From Vespula vulgaris (taxonomy: Eukaryota > Arthropoda > Insecta > Hymenoptera > Vespidae): 64,000 bases of DNA. The notes beneath the pieces were generated by a model. That model was not told the DNA's origin and did not search any database. It saw only the letters and a program-made list of their open reading frames with translations. Shown here one piece after another: positions 1-13,562 of the stretch (the stretch's first letter is position 1; each line of letters starts with the position of its first letter). The stretch is taken from positions 616,501 through 680,500 of the forward strand of contig NC_066595.1 in assembly GCF_905475345.1 (NCBI RefSeq). The letters run 5' to 3'. Both the position numbers and the translations under genes were made by a program.

Positions 1-548
1 TCCCATTATATATCTCGCCTCGACGATCAAAGTCGATCTCTCGGTGAAGCAGAGATAGGACTCAATCTTCTTGCTTTAAGATCGATCCGCCTGGTGCGGC
101 CGTTCCTCGATCATCGTACGTAGGATCTCGAAGGTATCGCGGAGGCACACGACTTCCTTCCTCAATTCTCGTGGCAATCAGAGCGCGATTTCTGCCCTCC
201 CATAGACACAACGGGCAATTAGTTGGACGAGCCTGTATCGGGGTGTATCGAGCGATCGGCACGCCGACTGGCGTCCCGCTGCCGTTCGTGATTTATGCGG
301 CATTGTCTTCTGCCTCGTGGCAACGGTCCTACAGCTCTCGACCGCTCGAATCCGTCCGTCTTTACTATACCACGTCCTCTTCCCTTCCACTCCCTGCTCT
401 TCTTCTTCAGCTTCTCTTCTCCTCCAGCACCTTCCTCGGGATCGCTCGCTCTCGATATTGCGGTTGCACGGTATCGAGATTCGAACAGCCGAACGGTCGA
501 CTCGCTTCTACGCGTGACCAACTTGATTCTCTCGCCTCCTTCTTCTTA

Positions 549-553
<5 letters not shown>

Positions 554-591
<38 letters not shown>
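554..591. repeat. (CT)19 microsatellite
   Basis: An uninterrupted CT dinucleotide tract, followed by imperfect CT/TTCT sequence to about 800. It explains the Ser/Leu-rich open frames seen through this stretch. Confidence 0.95.
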
Positions 592-593
<2 letters not shown>

Positions 594-987
594 CTCGCTC
601 TCGCTCTGTTTTACTCTACGTTAGTGCTGGTACCGAGGAGGAGCTCGTCGCGGCGTAACCTCATTAGTCGCCTGATGTCTTTCTTAATTGCCCGCCTTCC
701 TTCCCGCCGTTTATTTATTGGCGCCGATCGCGATCACCATAGTCGCATCCTCTAGAACCTCTGCTCTCTCTCTCTTTCTCTTTCTTTCTTCCTCCCACAC
801 TTTTTTTCTTTCCTTTCAACCGCTTCATCGTATCTCGAGAACGATTTATTCATCCGACCGATTCGCTCCTACGTCGATTCTCTCGGTTGAATGTGAATAA
901 CATACAGAAAATCGATTCAATCGGACGAACTTTTAATGAATTTTCTTGGACGAATATTTTCTAGCAAACCGAGAGAAAGAGACAGAC

Positions 988-991
<4 letters not shown>

Positions 992-1021
<30 letters not shown>
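992..1021. repeat. (AG)15 microsatellite
   Basis: A pure AG tract preceded by GACA repeats. It has the opposite polarity to the CT tract at 554-591, about 400 bp away. Confidence 0.95.
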
Positions 1022-1023
<2 letters not shown>

Positions 1024-2220
1024 AGAGAAAGAGAGAGTAGATCTCTCTAAACGCGTCCCCATGGAGCTCGTGTAACTCGCTTCTCCACGATTGATCGATG
1101 TGGATATCCGAGTCCTACGGTCTCGTCGATCGTCACCGTCGTAGATATCGTCGTTGTTACTCAATGATTTAAGTCCCTGAACGAAGACTCCTGCTGTCAG
1201 AGGCATACAACCGGGACGTCCCGTTTCCACGCGTACGAGAGACGTGGAAGTCTTCTTCTTCTTCTTCTCCTTCTCTCTTTTTCTCTCTTTCTCTCGGCTA
1301 TCCTCTCTTTCTCGAATCGCTTTAAAGTTCCCGATCGGAAACAACCACGCGAGCCTTTTCTTTCTCTATTATCGTGTAACTCGTAAAGTTCGTAACGCTC
1401 GAGCGTGTAAAGCGTGACACGCTGGCGGCGCGCGCGTGCGTTTACATCTCGTAAATCGACTCGCTCGATTTAAAGGCCAACGAGAAGAGAAATTTTGGAA
1501 GAGTTTCCTTACCTCCTTCTTCCCGCGAAAAAAAGAAAAGAAAAGAAAAAGAAAAAAGAAAAAAAAATAAGAAAAATTTTAATTGTAAAAATCAACACGC
1601 TTATATAGACGCGGTTTATCTTTCCTCGTATATTCGAATAAACCGACGTCGTTCCTTCGGCATTTATTCGTCCCGCTTATCTACGAAACACAAGATTTTC
1701 TTCAATAACGCGAACTCGCCAAGAGAGCCCCGACGCTTTTAAGCGATCGATCGATAAAAATGTACGCAACAATGCCTTATTAAAGACTCGAATCGAACTT
1801 TGATCCCGGCCCACGAGGAGACGTTACGTCGAACACAAAATATCGTTTCTGCGATCTCTCGAACGCGATTTCAGCTATATCTCGTGATATCTCACGACTT
1901 TCCGAGAGTCGAGAGAAAAAAGGGGAAAGGAGAAAGAGAGAAAACGCGGAGGCGCATGGAATTTACAATTCGCACCGTGGCAACACGCACCGAATCGCGC
2001 GCGAGCGCACGCACCTTCGATAATATTGTTCTACAAATCCGACAACTCTCGCGAGCGATCAACGGGGAACGTGGGTCGTCGTTGTCGTGGTTGTCGTCGA
2101 ATGTTATGTACACGCCGTTTGAAAAAGGCGAACGGAAAGAGATCGCGGAGCAGAAAAAAGGGCTAAAAAGGGCTACGGGCATAGGTTTTTTATACGTATG
2201 CGTACGATCTCGCGAGAACA

Positions 2221-2222
<2 letters not shown>

Positions 2223-2258
<36 letters not shown>
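2223..2258. repeat. (AG)18 microsatellite
   Basis: A pure AG dinucleotide tract continuing as imperfect GA-rich sequence to about 2285. Confidence 0.95.
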
Positions 2259-2268
<10 letters not shown>

Positions 2269-4820
2269 AAAGAGAGAGAGAGGAAGCAGAATGAGAGGAC
2301 CGGCGGAGAGCCCGCTGAGTTATGGACACATTCGGGATTTCTTCAGGTTGTACCTGCTGGCACCGGTTAGAGGGAAAGGGCACCGTGCTTTATTGAATTG
2401 GGTTACATGATTTACGATACCGCCTCCCGATCTCGCTCGATCAGCGCTCCCTGTCGGGGTTGACTCGTAACGCTTAGGGCCCCCTTCGGGCTGCTTTTTC
2501 TTCGAGATCTTTGCTGTCCTCCTTCGCATCTCTCGAGCCTTCCTCTCTTTTTCTCTTCCTTTCCTTTTCTTTTTCTCTCCTTTTCCTTCGGAACGGAAAC
2601 AAATTCGCGAGATCGGGCGTGTAGCCGAGCCGTCGTCGAAATTTTTTATTGAAAGACATGCCAACAAGGAGATATCTAATCGATAAAGGAAAATATTCGT
2701 GCGATAAAATACGAGAGACGCGATCCTAATTTCACGCCATCGAATCGTATGAAAAGGGATGGAGATAGGAGCGTGGAGAACCGTTCCGTAATTTAGTAAT
2801 TCTCCGGAGAACAGGCTAGAGGGATATATCGTCGAAGGAAGCATGTACGCGCGTGCACGCTCTCCTCGGAGATATTAGCGATAAGGTGCTTCAACCTGCT
2901 GCAACGGCCGATATTACGGCGGATTGATATAGTGCCGTCTCGACGAATATCTTGCTCCCTTGTACTGTTCAGCATAATGACGTTGTACGGTAATGGAATG
3001 GTAATCACGGCAACTATTAATACACCGACGCGATATTTGTACTCGAGCACGATCTTTCAATGATCATTTAGCATAGGACAGATTGGCGATGGCGAGCAAC
3101 GAAGCGTTTCGTTCCGAGACTACCAGCGTACGTGTTATAAACGTCGCGCTTGATTGTATCCAGAAATATGTATCCGCTTCTATCAAAGAAATGTATCTAC
3201 TCGCGCTTCGATCATTCCGAGGGAATATAAACTTGACGCGTCCTTCTCTCTTCTCCCCTCTTCGCTTCTCTCCACCCCTCACCCCCGTATTATTAAGTTG
3301 CTTTTACTCGGCCACCCGAGCGTGGCCTTTTTTGCTGCTCGCGGATTACACGTTTTCCTTGACGGATGATTTAATAAACAACGCTCGAACTTCTCTTTAC
3401 TTTCCTACCATATAGACCGACTCGCGTGCAAAATATACCGCGTAGCGATCATTGTACATACTTTATACCTATAATACGTAAATTAGCACGCGCCCGGCCT
3501 TGATACGCTACGTAGAAATCGGCTACTTGAAAATCGATGCGAGACTCGAAACGAAAGTGTTCGAAGTTCGTCGACGAGTCGCGAGAGAATAAAAAGATAT
3601 TTTGCGAGCCGACGAACGAGCGTCGGTGCTCGCTCCGATCACGCGATTAACCCTCCGAGAAGCAATTTAATCGCGATTCCGCTCTTCGCAAATAAGTTTA
3701 AGCGAGCCGAGGCAAAGCCAGGCCGAGGCTTAAAGCCGCTTAAAATCGAAACGAGTCGCGTCGCACGGCGCGCCAAAGAAAAATACTTTGAGCGTTGGCC
3801 TGGCCCGACGCGTATAGAGGGTATTTAATATCCACCTTTGGAAACGAGTCGGACTCGATTCGTGGCCGAAAGCAGTGAACATTATTTAACAAGGTGCCGG
3901 TGCGCGGTGGAAGTCGTGTTGCACGTGCCACGTGGGCCGGTATATCCGCGCGGCGCGACGATAAACCAAAGGTGAAATCTTTTCGCGGCTGCGCCAAGTA
4001 AAACGATTTCAGTCGGCCCGAGCACTCGAGTTCTACACCGAGCGAGCACCCATCTTGCTCGCTCGTACGTTAATAAAATCAGCGGGTGTGGCTCCGCTCA
4101 TCGACGGACTCCTTAGGGATCGCTCGCGTCGCACGACGTAAGACGAGCGACTCGTAAAGCTATAGAAACATCGACTGAAACCGTTCACCAACGACTCCAC
4201 GAATTCTTTAGCGAAACGCGAAACGAAATTTCCGATCGCGAAGAAGGAAACGTCGATGTCGATCGGTAACGAGAACTAAGTCGAAAATATTGTTATACCT
4301 TGTCGAAGGAAAAGAGTAACCCACGAAAATCGTCTTTACGCCCACATACCGACGATTCGTCGTGAGCGAATCTCTCGCGAGAACGTTATCGAGGGTAACG
4401 GTCCGTGCCAAGGATACCGATCGAATGGTATGTTCTTGATGAGGGATTACATAAAGAATTGGGTAATCCGACAGAACCGGTGTCACGTCGTACTTACGTA
4501 CCTACGTTTTGTCGCTTTAAATCGGTCTCGAGTATCGCTCCCGTTCTTAACGATGGAATGTAAAATAAGGTATCGAAAATAAGCCTCGTCTACCGACCTC
4601 TTTCCCTCCCATAAAAACCTTTATAGATCGAGCGACGCAATCGTTAACTTTCCCTGAGTAATTTTCCAGAGTTTTCTCGGGAAAAGAAAACGTAATTAAA
4701 TGGACTAATTGTTTGCGGCATCGTACAAGATGGACGAAAGTCAGCGCGGAACAACGTCTTAAAAAGCAACGCAAGACTTAACCGCTGGTTTAATTGCAGG
4801 AAATAACAAAGCTGATCTTA

Positions 4821-4822
<2 letters not shown>

Positions 4823-4869
<47 letters not shown>
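4823..4869. repeat. (TC)23 microsatellite
   Basis: One of the longest uninterrupted dinucleotide tracts in the window, within otherwise non-coding sequence. Confidence 0.95.
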
Positions 4870-4875
<6 letters not shown>

Positions 4876-5227
4876 GGTAACGGGCCGTGTACACGTCCGT
4901 TCCATGTAAAAGCGCACGATCGAAGCACGAGGCACGAGGATCGAGGAACGAGGAACGAGAGAGGCTTTATCGTCGTTCACTATTCTCCTAACACAATATC
5001 CTCGATGGATCGTAGGTAAGTACATATACGATCGCTACTCCCCAGATACCAAGGATCTCCTCTCTAATCCCTGGTGCGAACGTTAAACAATCGTGCGTAG
5101 TAAACGGTGGAGTAATTACCGCCTGACAGACAACAAAGTTTCCGCTCTATCGACAATTTATCCGTACTTTGATATACGACGTTGGGAATTCTAATACGTT
5201 CGATATCGCGAAGAGCCTTTCAAACTT

Positions 5228-5273
5228 CTGAACGATATACCTGAACGATATTCTGAACGATATTCTGAACGTG
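5228..5273. repeat. 12-bp tandem repeat (CTGAACGATATT unit, about 4 copies)
   Basis: The unit CTGAACGATATT recurs with one diverged copy (CTGAACGATATAC) and a partial last copy ending CTGAACG. It lies in non-coding DNA just upstream of a CT-rich stretch. Confidence 0.85.
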
Positions 5274-5543
5274 TCTGAAAGAAAAAGATGTAAAGGAAAA
5301 GGGAAAATAAAATGAAAAAGAAAGTTGGTTTTGCGAAGGACAAGCACGAAGCATGGAATCGCAGGAGAGTGTAGAAATTACTGCGACGTGTCTCGCGAAC
5401 GGAAGAACGGTAATACGATTTAACAGTGATTTAATAAGTGGACGGTGTTGCAGGGTACGTCTCGAGATATCTTTCCGCGTCTCTTCCAGCTTCCTTATCT
5501 CCTTTCTTCTCCACCTATTCAAGAGAGCAACCCTCTCAACTCG

Positions 5544-5547
<4 letters not shown>

Positions 5548-5579
<32 letters not shown>
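5548..5579. repeat. (TC)16 microsatellite
   Basis: Pure TC dinucleotide tract in non-coding sequence. Confidence 0.95.
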
Positions 5580-5582
<3 letters not shown>

Positions 5583-6062
5583 TGAACTCGACTGGACGCC
5601 GCCACGGTGGCGCCACGCATTCCCACCTACACTTATTCGCAAAGAACTCGCAAACGATTACACCTATAGGTTCGCTTATACCAACACAAATGCGAGGCAA
5701 GCATCGCGTACATACATCGATGTCAGATGATGTCAGAAGAATTTGCACCTGGCGATGTAGCTTGTATCGTCGATGGCCTCTAGGCCATATCGTTTTCTTC
5801 GCGAGAGAAAAGATTCGACTCGGAGGATTCCGTTTTAGCAGGATACTCGAGTCTAGACTCGAACTAGCTGATACATGGGAAATTCTGAACGGAAAGGAAA
5901 GTCTCGGTAACGACTTACGGCTACATCTTATTCCCCGGCATGGAATCACTCGACAAATGCAAATAATTATCTAAGTTGGTTTATGATCGGTCCGGTGGTA
6001 ACGTAGCTACCGCGATAAGGACGCAGGAAGTAAATATGCCTTCGTGCGTGAGCTTGCACACG

Positions 6063-6112
6063 CTCTCTCTCTCTCTCTCTCTCTCTCTATTTATCTATCT
6101 ATCTATCTGTCT
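6063..6112. repeat. Compound (CT)n-(TATC)n microsatellite
   Basis: A CT tract from 6063 to 6088 runs directly into TATC tetranucleotide repeats. Confidence 0.9.
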
Positions 6113-6812
6113 CTTTTTCTTTCGGTGCCAGTAGTAATAGTAGTAGGACGCGAACAAGTCTTTCTTTTTCGAATAAATTACTTCTACATAATTTTTCAAG
6201 CGACGACCAATGAATCTGGTGAGGCTACTGCCATCGGAAATACGAAAGTCGCCAAACGACTTCTGTTTTATTATCGACTCGTCGACTTATTTAACCGGAA
6301 TCTAACGCTCTCGATGATATCCAGAAGAACGTGAAATTAGAGCGATTTTATATCTGAAAATATGGAACAGACCTAGATACAACAGGTATAGTTAGTTAAT
6401 TGAATTTGATAGACAGATCACGTCGAAGTTAAACCGATGCAACGCACCTAATTGGTAAACTCTTCCCCCATTAGTTTAATACCCTCGATTCGATAAACCT
6501 ACTGTAATTAATTACATAGAAAATCTTAACATCTCGGCATCTCGGGGTCTCTTAAATTCAAATATCAAAGGGTACTTACGATTCCTCGAAAATTTACGAT
6601 ATTCCCCGATCGTGATTCAAAGACTAATCGAGCATGAAGATTAGAAAAAGGCCGGTCTCGGTAGGTCTTGATCGATCCGACGGACAGTTTAAGAGCTTCT
6701 TTTAAAGAGAAGCCAAGAAGAAGAGGACTACTGAATTACTGACAGCCAAATAACAGGGCGATCCGTGGCGCGATGTTCCACTGCTTTCCAGTCCTCTCGT
6801 CGGCGCCCTTTC

Positions 6813-6852
6813 TCTTCTTCTTCTTCTTCTTCTTCTTCTTCTTCTTCTTCTT
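6813..6852. repeat. (TTC)13 trinucleotide repeat
   Basis: Uninterrupted TTC tract. It encodes poly-Ser, poly-Phe or poly-Arg in overlapping frames, which are not credible genes. Confidence 0.93.
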
Positions 6853-7703
6853 TTCTCTCTATCCCTTTCCTTGTCTCGCGTCCCGCGAGCCACGGTACTT
6901 GCCTGTCCCAATATGGGCCAACATATTATGCATATCGGCCATCGTGGGCCTTATCTAAACGACGTAAGTACGGACGCGTCCCTTTGGAGAAGCCGACCGC
7001 GAATGTTTCTTCTCGTGTCTCGTACGAGCGCCGCCGGCAGCGGCACTTCCGCCGCTTCGTCGGATCAACTTGATTAGACAAGGATCGTCCAGCAAGTAGA
7101 AGGTAATCCTTGCGAGCGAAATCGCCGACTTGCGACGTCGTCGCTATCACCTAGACCGACGAATCGAAAATCGAGATTGTGGGTTGAAAAACTCATTCGA
7201 CGTACGATCGACAATTAAACGTTTCGTCGATTTTCTAAGGTTCATCGAGAACGTCACGGTATAGGATAAGTATTCAAAGTTTCCTAAGGAAAGAGATCAT
7301 TCTGCGTAAAACGTGTCGCAAGTCGTTCCGATCGTTCGTCGTTGCTCTCCGTGTCTGCGTAGAATTCCGAACGGACAACATACCAGAGCGTGCGAATGCG
7401 TGTACGCGCGCGCGTCTACGAGCAGCATCGTGTAGGTACCTCCCCCTCCCCCACACACGTACACACATATACACATACACAGACAAGAGTTTCGACTTAC
7501 GTAGGTGCACCGATGTAATTATAGATTATGTCTCTGTGCGACCTCTGCACCGGATCTTATCCGATCATCGTGGAAAAGTATCGGCCGATCGTAATTATTG
7601 CGCCAGGCCTAACGAAAGCCATGTTGGCGAGAGTCTACCTTTAGCGTTAGCGACCTAAGCTCTGTCGCCTCGAGAAAAAGAGCGAAAGAGAGGGAGAGAG
7701 GGA

Positions 7704-7736
<33 letters not shown>

Positions 7737-9015
7737 ACGAAAGATCGATACGTCGATCGTTTCGCGTAGGAAAGTCCGGATAAACGAAAGAACAGGGCGG
7801 TGGAAGAGAGTGATCGTTGCAACGTGTGCATTAAGTCGATGGAAACAAATCGTGGCGATTAATCGCGTCGTCGGATATAAGTATAGAGATCGTACGTGCT
7901 TCATTTCCGCGACAAGGATTTTCTAAAGCGTATAATATATTGCAGGAGAGAAAGAGAGAGGGAGAGAGAGAGATATCTTTAATTATACGAGAAGAGCCAA
8001 AGGATCGTATACGTTCTTCGATTGATTCTCGTTTGATCGTTCAATTATAAAAATATCCCGTTGAAGTTAACAGCTGCGACGAATGCGAAATAAAGCTCGG
8101 TCTTTGACTTTTCCCCGAGCCGATCTCAGCGTGACTCTGAAAGAAAGAAGCAGGTAGAGGGCATCGGTTTCGTGCGGATCCACGCGGAATCTAGACGAGC
8201 GCGTATAGATCCTTTCCAACGAGTCTATGAATCATGGAGAGACATAAGAGAGAAAGAGGGAGTACAAAGGGGGATAGGATAGGTGGATGTATGCGAGAGA
8301 AGAAGGAAGGAATGAGGAGGAGAAGAAGGTAGGAGGAGAGAAGAGAAGAGAGAGAGAGAGAGAGAGAGAAAAAGACAAGTCGGTGAAGAGGTCGGTGCAC
8401 CGTACAAGAGAGGAAGGCGAAAGAGCGAGACGGCAAAGCGAGCAACCCGAGTAAATCGGGGTGGTCTCGACTTCACCGTTGACTAACTGCGACACGACAG
8501 GCTGCCATACCCGGTTAAACTCCCCCGCCGTTCGATCGTCTTCGACTGGGAACAAATTAATGTTTACTCGACGCATCTGGGTCGATCTCTTGGGAAGACC
8601 TTTCCACGATCGATCCTGATCGTGTTCATCGAAATTGCACATTCCGGAAAGAAATACAGGAAACGTTCTAAACGGATGTTTTAACGATCTATAGTTCCTA
8701 ATGATCCGACAGGATCCAATTCGCGCTACCCTTCGCGCTAGAAAGTTTATTGAACCGACGATAGAGCACTCATTGTTATAGACTCGTCGTGTAGGGACTT
8801 TGTAATGTCCTCAAGATCAACGACGTAGCAAACGAGGGATGACGATGAAATTTACGCGAACGAAATTCGTCACGGCCCTCCCTATGACGAGACGATGTAC
8901 GCAGAGGTACCGACAAGAACCGTTCCAATTCGAAGGTGACAGCAGCCTCGTCTTAGACTCGAGCATCCTGTTCGAGGTTGACGCGAAAATCAGCCTGGTC
9001 ATTGTAGAGCATCGA

Positions 9016-9064
9016 GGAGAGAGAGAGAGAGAGAGAGACGGGGAGAGAGAGAGAGAGAGAGAGA
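9016..9064. repeat. Interrupted (GA)n microsatellite
   Basis: Two GA blocks are separated by GACGGGG. The stretch lies in non-coding sequence. Confidence 0.9.
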
Positions 9065-9914
9065 AAATATCAAGGCTGCCAGAGCGCGCGAAAGTCGCGA
9101 CACGATGACAATGTCCTTCCCGCACTTTCTCGGCTTGCGGTAATTACGCAATCTCGTAAGGATAAACGTCGCGAGACGAGAGAAATAAAAGAGGAGACTC
9201 GTTAGAAATCGCAATAAAAGGATGCGTAGCAATTTACGGCAATGGCACGTCCTTGTTGCAATTAAGAAAGGTCTAATTGAAATCGTAATCGTCCGGGCAA
9301 GAACCGACCGATCCGTCCAAATTTATACGGCGATAACGGTTAAGGCATAGAATCTCCATTAAACTCACGCATCGTGAGAAAGATCTAACTAACGCAACGG
9401 TACGGTTGAGAAATTAAATCGCACGTATGTATGCAAGTACTTGCGTTAATAACGCGAGGATACGAAAAGTGGCACGGCGATTCCATCTCGGTCGTACGAT
9501 TTAAATAGTTAGGTATCCATTATCTGCACCGATTTGTTCGTAGATTCTTCGGAAATTAGGAGACGAGCATTAGCCGGCTAATGGATTCCGGGTCGTTCCT
9601 TGCCATTTACGTTGATCGTGCGTCGGTAGAATAGTCTTTCTACGAGTCCGAGTAAAAGCACAAACCAAGTGCCGGCGATGATGGTGCCGTTCGATGGAGC
9701 TAAATATACATACGTATAGGTATAAAAGTAGCTAACTAAGTAGCAATCGGCCGATAGATAAGGCGAGAGCGAGGAAGAGAGTAAGAGAGAGACGACTCGC
9801 TTTAAAACATCCGATAAGGAGCACGCGCGCGGAAGGCTTAACGATTTCATAAAGGAGATAGCGACTGAGGGCCGAGCTAATTAAGCGATATAATCCCTAC
9901 GTCCTAAGGGTCGT

Positions 9915-9941
9915 TAAAGGCAGCATCAAATGCTACCTTTA
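9915..9941. other. Short inverted repeat / hairpin
   Basis: TAAAGGCAGCAT and ATGCTACCTTTA are complementary over 12 positions with one mismatch and are separated by a 3-base CAA loop. It is too short for a typical insect microRNA precursor, and no run of T follows it. Its function is unknown. Confidence 0.5.
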
Positions 9942-11465
9942 TCTACGGCCCGAGATACTTAAGATAGCGCCACCGAGCATCGACTCGTCTAATTATTACC
10001 GACACTTTCTTATATCGCCGGATCAACGAAAATTTCCAAATCCAAAAACGAGTCGATCGTTCGACAAATTTCTCCTTTACAATCCAACCGATATCGAGGA
10101 TAAAGAAATCCGGTTCCCCGGGAATTTCTACGAATAACGTTCCGTTAACGAGCCATTTGGAAACTAATAAGCCGAATAATTGCTCTAAAAAATATATCTA
10201 CCAGCGAATGATTCAATTTTAGTATAGGTATTGCTTCTCGCAGGAAGGCGAAATGACGCGATAATGCGATGATGCGGCGTTAAACGTTGCAATAAAATGA
10301 TATAACGATGTAATAAGCACCGATAAACTTTCGCTCTTCCTACGGCGCAAAATCCCAAAGTAAAGTAAAAGAGAAGGAGAAGAGGAAGGGGAGAGACGGC
10401 TAATGTAGATCGTAGGAGGCATCGTTATACCTACCTGCGACTGCGGCTCCGCCAGTATCAGGACGACCGGTAATTCTAATCCAGAACCAGTTTCCTGACA
10501 AGGGTACCCTCGTCCTTTTTATTCCAAGTAAAATTACTCGCCGATAACTGGCATGACATTCACGGCGCTTTAAGACGCCGTAATATCGCATCGAACCGAG
10601 TTTCGTTCCGAGTTTTCTTCGAAACTCGCTCGAAAAAGCTCGCGATAGACGAACGAGAGAAAAAGCGTGGTTTGTCCTCGCGCCAAACGTTTCAAGGACG
10701 AGGGATGTGTTTTTTTTTCTTTTTAATTAAATACAGATAGATAGATGGATAGATAACTGCGAATAAAGAAGCGAGCAAAGACTCATCCTTGGCGATTCAC
10801 GATCGGAAGTTGATCCACGACTATGTCCCTCTCCTCGATCGTAACCGATAACCGAACGTACCGCATCGGAGGAGCCGGAGATGGAAGAGGAGGAGAAGGT
10901 GGAAGAGCGAGTACAGAGGAGTCGTTTCTCGTAATAGTTTTCGGCCGAATCGCATTCGATGTCGACTTCTTAAACCTCGAGGGCTCTCGATCGCGCGGCT
11001 CCGGGAATGTCGTGCGTACTTCCAGCGGGACGACCTGCTGGGTCGTCGAATTCTTCGACCCTTAACCCTGTGCCTCTCCGCACGTACCTCTACGTATGTA
11101 CGTACGACAACGACGAACGGCCTTTCTTCGTTTTACGAGTTGCCACGAGTTAAAGCGGTATTCACATTGAAACGGCACAAGCTCGAATACAACAAAACTA
11201 TTTCGTTGTATAACGACTTTAATAAAACTATGTTTCATCGACGATGTATCGCAGCTATATTTGTATTCGCTTATACATACTCATTTACGTGTAAACGAAA
11301 GCAGAAGAGAATCGTATAAATTCGATCCCTTAATAATTTTATTATCGCCGAAGATGTAACGGCGAAATTTATAGTCGAGTTAAAGTCCCGTCATCGTCCC
11401 TTTTTCGCTCCGGACGCGCGCTTTTATCGGCTCGTTTCGCGAGATCCGTTTCGTGTCGCGAGCGA

Positions 11466-11468
<3 letters not shown>

Positions 11469-11499
<31 letters not shown>
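11469..11499. repeat. (CT)n microsatellite with CCCT tail
   Basis: Pure CT tract followed by three CCCT-like units. Confidence 0.93.
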
Positions 11500-11503
<4 letters not shown>

Positions 11504-11713
11504 CCTCCCTTCCTCTACCTTTGCTCTACCGCCAACTATGTGCTATATTTATTACGACGATATTCCCATTTCTTTTCTACGACAAGATAAGAACGTTGGA
11601 AAAAATGTGCGCGATTTTAAATAAGATGCGACGAGACGAGGAGACGTAGGTAGGTATACGTATGTTCGTCGACGTGGACGTTCGCTCGAACGAAGACCTT
11701 CGAAGACTTTTGC

Positions 11714-11760
11714 CGAGTCAGGGTTCGAGTCAGGTTCGAGTCAGACTCGAGTCAGGTTCG
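11714..11760. repeat. 11-12 bp tandem repeat (CGAGTCAGGTT unit, about 4 copies)
   Basis: CGAGTCA recurs four times at 11-12 bp spacing with small differences between copies (GGGTT, GGTT, GACT, GGTT). Confidence 0.85.
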
Positions 11761-13522
11761 AAAGGAGAGAGAAGTTCGAGTTTCGAGTTCTAGCCGCTTC
11801 GTCGGCGAAGGGCGACGGCCGATCCCCGGATGATCGAATCTGCAAAGGAAATGTCCTCGAAGGATATACAACGGTGACATTTGCTATCGGGTTAACGCCC
11901 ACGCCAGAACTTACTTCGCAGGTGTGTCCTTCCCTTTCTTCTTCTTCTTCTTCTTCTTTTTTCTTTTTTCTTCTTTCTCCTCCTCCTCCGATAGTCTCCC
12001 TATCAAGAGATCTTTGCTCGCTCGCGAGTGCACGCGAGCAAACGTGCGCGCGCGAGCAATAGACCACACCGGCCACCAAGGAATGCACGCCACTTTCTTC
12101 GTCTCTTTATGGAAACGCGAGAAGTGTGCGAATCGGTACTTTGCCTTCCTAGCTGCCGGAGAAACTGTGAGAGAGCGGAGGATAGACCGAGGGAGGTAGG
12201 GAGGGCTACGGGAGGGGAGAAACGCGAATTCTCATACGGTTCGCGAGTCAGACCGCACCTGCGCGATTCATGCGATCGTTCTACAAGCTCCTATCGTTGC
12301 TCGTGATTAAACATTTATACATTCGTATGCTAACCTAAAATGCTGCTTCTGACTGCCTTAGATACCGTCCACGTCGTTCTTAGAAAATCGAATGCGAACG
12401 CATCGATTATATTTTTTACGCAGTATCGCGCTTTACGTCTATCGTCGTTTCTCGATCTCTAAACATTCTCCATGAAATTTATGCGGATGTGATTTCAATG
12501 ATCTTTAAAAAAGCACCGATCGAATGGTGTCCCTTCGAACGTAACTGTACGCACGGTTGTCGTTCGTCAGGGGCTCTCCCTCGCAGTCTCGAGGATGTTT
12601 TAAAAAACATCTACTCCCATTTTTCCCCAACTTCCAATTCCGCGATTTTACGGTCACGCTTCTCGGAGGACGACAATAGCGGTGGCAATAGCGAGTTTCG
12701 TAGAATAAACATATAACATGCACTCTCGCCGGTCAACACCCACGGAAAAAGTCTCCTTGCTGGAAGTCTCGCATTCAGCATCGGTTGTTGAAGAGAACAT
12801 CGGAACGGACCAGGCCGCGTGTCGAGATCCACTTTACGAGGAGGCTCAATAGATTATAGAGACGTTAGAACTTCTAGAAGGCCCTCCTACCTGCGCGTCT
12901 TATATCTCCGATTTTTTTCAATTTTATTGAGCGCCCTCGTCCTTCTCTTTACTTGTCGTCGTCGTTCTTCACCGTAAATATTTACCACGGAAGGTTTTTT
13001 CGTAAAGTCGAGCAAACACTTTTACTACAGGAATATTTTACAACGCAAATTCCGATACGACTATGTAGCCGAAAGCGTATTTACACATATACGATGTAAT
13101 ATACGAGATTATAATATATACGAGAACTATCAAAATAATAACGAGCTAGGAGAAGGAGTCGTGAGCGATCGCAAACATCGGCGAAACGAAAAAGCGTGAT
13201 GTTTTCTCCCCACGAATTTCCAAATACAATAGCAAGTTTCTAAGACGAATCGTACGGCGGTTCTCGCAAAGTATCCTTCAAAGTCCAAGAATAGGATCGC
13301 AGCCGTGGAAGATGCTCGCTGTCACGCTGTCCTGTCCTCGAAGAAGTCCTTTTAACTCGCGCTCGGACCAAGGGTCCACGACAGTGGGTATATCTCGGGC
13401 GGACCGTGAATACGAGCGTAGCGTAGCTCGTAAAAAGTTAAACCGGTGACAAGCACTATGACGCGGAATTTACGACGCCGAGGTCGCAGCCCAGGTCGAA
13501 TCGTGAACACCGCGGGACAAGT

Positions 13523-13523
13523 T

Positions 13524-13560
<37 letters not shown>
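13523..13560. repeat. (GTC)n trinucleotide repeat
   Basis: About 12-13 GTC units. The surrounding frame would give poly-Val, which is not a known protein. Confidence 0.93.

Positions 13561-13562
<2 letters not shown>

Larger units (their letters stand above)
1..4820. other. Non-coding, CpG- and repeat-rich region, no gene recognised
   Basis: I see no exon chain or recognisable protein here on either strand. The open frames are short, run through CT/GA repeats, or overlap each other on both strands. Visible content is a (CT)n tract at 554-591, a (GA)n tract at 992-1021 and another at 2223-2258, purine- or pyrimidine-rich stretches around 1250-1310 and 1530-1575, and otherwise mixed sequence. 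It may be intergenic or a long intron of a gene outside the window. Confidence 0.6.
4870..9900. other. Non-coding, repeat-rich region, no gene recognised
   Basis: No convincing exon is seen. The stretch contains a 12-bp tandem repeat at 5228-5273, CT tracts at 5548-5579 and 6063-6088, a TTC tract near 6813-6852, and GA-rich tracts near 7690-7735, 8341-8368 and 9016-9064. A short sequence at about 6890-6969 ends in a strong GTAAGT donor-like site, but none of its three frames matches a protein I know. Confidence 0.55.

Noticed and set aside
541..760. Ser/Leu-rich frames across CT tracts, and Arg/Glu-rich ones across GA tracts throughout the window
   Set aside because: Translation of dinucleotide repeats gives such frames automatically; no domain or splice structure is present.
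6890..6969. Possible exon ending in a GTAAGT donor
   Set aside because: One frame carries a stop and the others match nothing known. The acceptor side is poor. Kept only as a remark.
10823..11065. 80-codon plus-strand frame, also open on the minus strand
   Set aside because: No similarity I recognise, no splice context, and open on both strands as expected by chance in CpG-rich DNA.
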